From: Calidifontibacillus oryziterrae
GTDB taxonomy: Bacteria; Bacillota; Bacilli; Bacillales; Bacillaceae_J
Length of the DNA: 64,000 bases
Direction of reading: 5' to 3'
Assembly: GCF_000331575.1 (NCBI RefSeq)
Contig: NZ_KB223527.1
Location: 95,148 to 159,147 of the forward strand
Part shown: positions 60,845 through 64,000 of the stretch, in pieces
Position numbering within the stretch: the stretch's first letter is position 1
Layout: each line of letters begins with the position of its first letter
Notes under the pieces: generated by a model
What the model was told of the DNA's origin: nothing
The model's input: the letters and a program-made list of their open reading frames with translations, nothing else
The model's database searches: none
Translations under genes and position numbers: made by a program

Positions 60845-61519
60845 TTATTCAAGTTCAATGGATTGATTTAATACAGCTACCTCTTTTTCTTTTAGTTTTT
60901 GTTCTTCTTTTTCTGTATATTGCATGATTTTATTAAATACATACATTACGGCAGCAACAAATACAACAGACATGACCCAGCCAAATGTTCTCATTGAAAT
61001 TAAAATTTGGCCATACCCATCAACACCGTACTTATTTATTAACCAAATTTTCAAGCCGCTTTCGAGAACGTCACGCAAGATTAAAAATGCAGTTAGCCAT
61101 TGGAAATATATAAACAATTCTTTCGAACGATATTTCTTCTTACTTTCCTCACGTGGGGTGCCTTGAACATAAGCTGCATCAATTAAGAAATACATGACGA
61201 TTGGACGTTTAATAATAATTGTAAATAGTAAAAAGGCAATCATCCCAAAGTTGAAATAAATTCCATTCCAAAGCATCCATTCCGCTGAATCACTTATTAA
61301 ATCTAAAATCGTATTAATCATCAACGATGACATAATATATAAGCCCGAGACATTAAATTGGCGTTCATTAAAAAAGTTCCATACCGTATATATAAAGGCA
61401 GGACCGGTTGAAAGTAGCATCGCATAATAATCCCCAAGCGGTTCTCGCCCATACTTCCAAATCACGATTGGCAATACTAGATAACAAATAATTTCAAGAA
61501 TTGGCTTGAATTTTTTCAT
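60845..61519 (-). CDS. VC0807-like membrane protein
   Basis: A protein of 224 residues with about six membrane helices and a charged coiled tail (EKEEQKLKEKEVAVLNQSIE). The overall pattern (GPAFIYTVWNFFNERQF and the paired amphipathic helices) resembles the VC0807 family; the function is unknown. The ATG at 61519 follows AAAAGGAGCAATT. The frame extends to 61588 without a ribosome site. Confidence 0.7.
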   Translation of the reverse strand: MKKFKPILEIICYLVLPIVIWKYGREPLGDYYAMLLSTGPAFIYTVWNFFNERQFNVSGLYIMSSLMINTILDLISDSAEWMLWNGIYFNFGMIAFLLFTIIIKRPIVMYFLIDAAYVQGTPREESKKKYRSKELFIYFQWLTAFLILRDVLESGLKIWLINKYGVDGYGQILISMRTFGWVMSVVFVAAVMYVFNKIMQYTEKEEQKLKEKEVAVLNQSIELE

Positions 61520-61601
61520 AATTGCTCCTTTTAATTTATTGGTTTTGTCTGAAAAAAATGCGGATATATTTAGTCCGAAAAAATGCAAATTTCTATTTAA
61601 G

Positions 61602-61655
61602 TTACGGACTTCTACTTCAATTACGGACTTCTACTTCAATTACGGACTTCTACTT
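61602..61655. repeat. 19-bp tandem repeat, three copies
   Basis: TTACGGACTTCTACTTCAA occurs at 61602 and 61621, with a shortened third copy at 61640. It lies about 85 bases upstream of the VC0807-like gene, in its probable promoter or leader. Confidence 0.85.
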
Positions 61656-62216
61656 AAATAATAATATAAAAAATGTTATAACGTTTTTGATAAAGTTATA
61701 GAAATGAATCAAATTACTCATTAAGTATAATATTAAATCAAACAAAGTTAAATAATCATTTTTTTCAAGTTTATCTAAGATTTTTACAAAGGAAGTGCAG
61801 AATAATTCAAAATATCAGTTTAATTATTTTCATACTTTAAATCATGCTAAGTATTGTCCTACTTTAAATCAGGTTAATTATTGTCGTCCTACTTTTTTTA
61901 GTAAGTTAGTCTAGTAATCTTGATTAGTTGCTATTTGCTTATTATCGTTCTATTTGTAAAAACTAGTCTTTTTTTATATAATCTATTAATAGGACAATCC
62001 CAAGCCGCTACATAATGCCATTTTTAATACCACATTTATCTCTTCAAATATTACTTCATTTATCAATTCATTCTTTACTTTATTTATAAAACCCGTAATT
62101 ATAATTCTCAACTTCATTAATTCCATCATTTATCGATTAGATCTTTACTTCATTTATCAATTCGTTCATTAATTTTTTTACCACCATTTCAATTATATAA
62201 AAGGAAGGGATTAAAA
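61656..62216. other. AT-rich intergenic region without genes
   Basis: There is no open frame with a ribosome site in this stretch. It holds short near-duplicates: CCTACTTTAAATCA twice near 61830-61870, and TTACTTCATTTATCAATTC-type blocks near 62040-62170. The last ~15 bases carry the GGAAGGGATT ribosome site of the NERD gene. Confidence 0.5.
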
Positions 62217-63137
62217 ATGATCATTAAAAACCGCTGTGAAACTTTAGAATTATTAGTTTTAAGGTATCTAAATACTAGAACAAATTTACCAGAAAGTGAG
62301 CTAAGCCATTATCGTTTGCTCGAAAAAGGATTTGAAGGTGAAACAAATTTTGATCAACTAGTGGAAAATTTACAAGGCGATTTTATTGGAATGTTCGATT
62401 TATTGTTCGAGATTAATAATACTATATTTCAAATTGATTCGTTAATAATAAGTGGGGAAAACATTTATCTTTTTGATGTAAAAAACTTTGATGGCGACTA
62501 TTATGTTTGTTCAGATAACAAGTGGTATTCGATAACTGAAATTGAAATCAAAAATCCTATTCATCAACTAAATCGCTGTGAGACCTTATTGAAACGATTG
62601 CTTCAAAATATTGGATGTAACCAATTAATTAGTTCCAACGTTATCTTTATTAACCCCAATTTTTACTTATATCAAGCTCCTATCAACCTACCGATTATTT
62701 TCCCAACACAAATCAAACGTTTCCTACAAAAACTCGATTTAACTTTACAAAAATCAAAAATTAAAGATAAACAAGTTAAATTAGCTGAAAAATTACTAGC
62801 CCACAATTTAGATACATCACCATATATCCGAAAACCCGAATATACTTATGATCAGCTTAAAAAGGGCATATATTGCAAGGAATGTCATTCATTTGAAGTC
62901 TATACAAATTCAAAAATGGTAGTTTGTAAAATTTGTGGTTTTAGAGAAAAAATTGAAAATTCTGTTTTACGAAACATCGAGGAATATAAAGTGCTTTTTC
63001 CTGACAAAAAAATAACCACTTCTTCCATTCAGGAGTGGTGCAAAATTATTGATTCAGTTACTACCGTAAGGAGGATTATTTCTATTAATCACAAACCAGT
63101 TGGTAAGTTTAGAAACACTTATTACATTGACAAGTAA
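62217..63137 (+). CDS. NERD-domain protein with zinc ribbon
   Basis: A protein of 306 residues. The N-terminal half (about 35-150) is a nuclease-related (NERD) domain: the core IFQIDSLIISGENIYLFDVK, with D and D-x-K residues in the PD-(D/E)xK arrangement, followed by NFDGDYYV. Near 220-245 is a zinc ribbon, CKECHSFEVY and VVCKICGF (CxxC...CxxC). NERD proteins are thought to act on nucleic acids and are often plasmid- or defence-linked; the actual substrate is unknown. It starts after GGAAGGGATTAAAA. The flanks are AT-rich and repeat-rich, with no partner gene. Confidence 0.8.
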   Translation: MIIKNRCETLELLVLRYLNTRTNLPESELSHYRLLEKGFEGETNFDQLVENLQGDFIGMFDLLFEINNTIFQIDSLIISGENIYLFDVKNFDGDYYVCSDNKWYSITEIEIKNPIHQLNRCETLLKRLLQNIGCNQLISSNVIFINPNFYLYQAPINLPIIFPTQIKRFLQKLDLTLQKSKIKDKQVKLAEKLLAHNLDTSPYIRKPEYTYDQLKKGIYCKECHSFEVYTNSKMVVCKICGFREKIENSVLRNIEEYKVLFPDKKITTSSIQEWCKIIDSVTTVRRIISINHKPVGKFRNTYYIDK

Positions 63138-63249
63138 ACATTTATAATCAGCGCAGTATTCATTCAAAGGAAATTAATAAGTAAGTGAATTTCACCGCAC
63201 CTAATGATATACGCTCCGCTATCGTGCAACCAAATTGAGGCTTCAGCTG

Positions 63250-64000
63250 TTTTGCTGATAGTAAACCTTATTTATCGTCAGCTAATCGAGACTACGGCCG
63301 TTTTGCTGATAGTAAACCTTATTTATCGTCAGCTAATCGAGACTACGGCCGTTTTGCTGATAGTAAACCTTATTTATCGTCAGCAAATTGAGAATACGGC
63401 CGTTTTGCTGATAGTAAACCTTATTTATCGTCAGCAAATTGAGAATACGGCCGTTTTGCTGATAGTAAACCTTATTTATCGTCAGCAAATTGAGAATACG
63501 GCCGTTTTGCTGATAGTAAACCTTATTTATCGTCAGCAAATTGAGAATACGGCCGTTTTGCTGATAGTAAACCTTATTTATCGTCAGCAAATTGAGAATA
63601 CGGCCGTTTTGCTGATAGTAAACCTTATTTATCGTCAGCAAATTGAGAATACGGCCGTTTTGCTGATAGTAAACCTTATTTATCGTCAGCAAATTGAGAA
63701 TACGGCCGTTTTGCTGATAGTAAACCTTATTTATCGTCAGCAAATTGAGAATACGGCCGTTTTGCTGATAGTAAACCTTATTTATCGTCAGCAAATTGAG
63801 AATACGGCCGTTTTGCTGATAGTAAACCTTATTTATCGTCAGCAAATTGAGAATACGGCCGTTTTGCTGATAGTAAACCTTATTTATCGTCAGCAAATTG
63901 AGAATACGGCCGTTTTGCTGATAGTAAACCTTATTTATCGTCAGCAAATTGAGAATACGGCCGTTTTGCTGATAGTAAACCTTATTTATCGTCAGCAAAT
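63250..64000. repeat. 51-bp tandem array, at least 14.7 copies
   Basis: The unit begins TTTTGCTGATAGTAAACC and ends ATACGGCCG. Copies 1-2 (63250-63351) differ from the later ones at several positions in their second half. Copies 3 onward are identical by eye up to the window end. Each unit has the inverted repeat TTTGCTGA/TCAGCAAA. Because 51 is a multiple of three, the minus strand stays open for over 200 codons, but it has no ribosome site and ends at a stop made by the variant copies. There are no unique spacers, so this is not a CRISPR array. Bases 63138-63249 hold no gene. Confidence 0.93.

Noticed and set aside
63333..63998. 221-residue minus-strand frame of 17-residue repeats
   Set aside because: It is produced by a 51-bp tandem array, has no ribosome site and ends at a stop made by the variant copies; DNA-level repeat is the simpler reading.
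63250..64000. CRISPR array
   Set aside because: Units are contiguous and identical over their full 51 bases, with no unique spacers, and no cas genes are present.

Overview
The window looks like chromosome from a low-GC, endospore-forming Bacillaceae species. The evidence is a gerA-type germinant-receptor operon, a squalene-hopene/sporulenol-type cyclase, a KinB-like sensor kinase, a CodY-type box in front of a branched-chain aminotransferase, and a sinI-sinR pair sitting convergent to a tapA-sipW-tasA operon as in Bacillus subtilis. I see no rRNA, tRNA, transposase, prophage or CRISPR array. Most genes have strong AGGAGG-type ribosome sites. Several start with TTG or GTG.

Region 1 (1-2.8 kb): a partial DinB-family gene, a PaaI-type thioesterase, a YedK/HMCES-type DNA-crosslink protein, a 204-bp interspersed repeat and a small cytochrome-oxidase-like membrane protein. 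Region 2 (2.8-11.3 kb) is the most interesting part, a complete biofilm-matrix island. A class D sortase lies divergent to an LPNTA-anchored protein with a TasA-like domain. Next come sinI preceded by a c-di-GMP-I riboswitch, then sinR. Convergent to them is an operon of a very long TapA-like protein (19 repeats of 13 residues), SipW, a CalY/TasA paralogue and TasA. A second SinR-like repressor closes the island. Copies of a 16-bp palindrome built from two SinR half-sites (GTTCTTT) lie in the promoters of the anchored protein, sortase, sinR, tapA-like gene and second repressor. I infer one regulon in which c-di-GMP and SinI set repressor activity.

Region 3 (11.4-25 kb): GNAT and DinB proteins, the triterpene cyclase, a DUF2515 protein, two small CBO0543-like membrane proteins around a KinB-like kinase, an SCO-SCO-YtkA copper/oxidase assembly operon, a lipoprotein with copper-amine-oxidase-N repeats and a chemotaxis receptor. 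Region 4 (25-33 kb): a gerA-type operon, a DUF6509 gene, a lipase-like hydrolase and an SLH-anchored YcdB/YcdC protein. Region 5 (33-41.7 kb): an RpiR regulator, M20 deacylase, GNAT and N-succinylamino acid racemase operon matching the D-to-L amino acid pathway known from Geobacillus, then a YkvI-type transporter, a DUF368/PopT flippase and a CodY-box branched-chain aminotransferase. A probable ~115-nt small RNA lies at 41.74-41.86 kb.

Region 6 (41.8-56.3 kb): a zinc-type ArsR/CDF efflux pair, then a fatty acid or related acyl-CoA degradation locus (three acyl-CoA ligases, a CoA transferase, thiolase, acyl-CoA dehydrogenase, short-chain dehydrogenase) with its own sigma-54 activator and two -24/-12 promoters. 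Region 7 (56.3-64 kb): a GH18 enzyme, small hypotheticals, PlsC, a NimA-like flavoprotein, a VC0807-type membrane protein, a NERD protein with a zinc ribbon, and a 51-bp tandem repeat running off the window. Several unrelated short repeat families are scattered through intergenic DNA.
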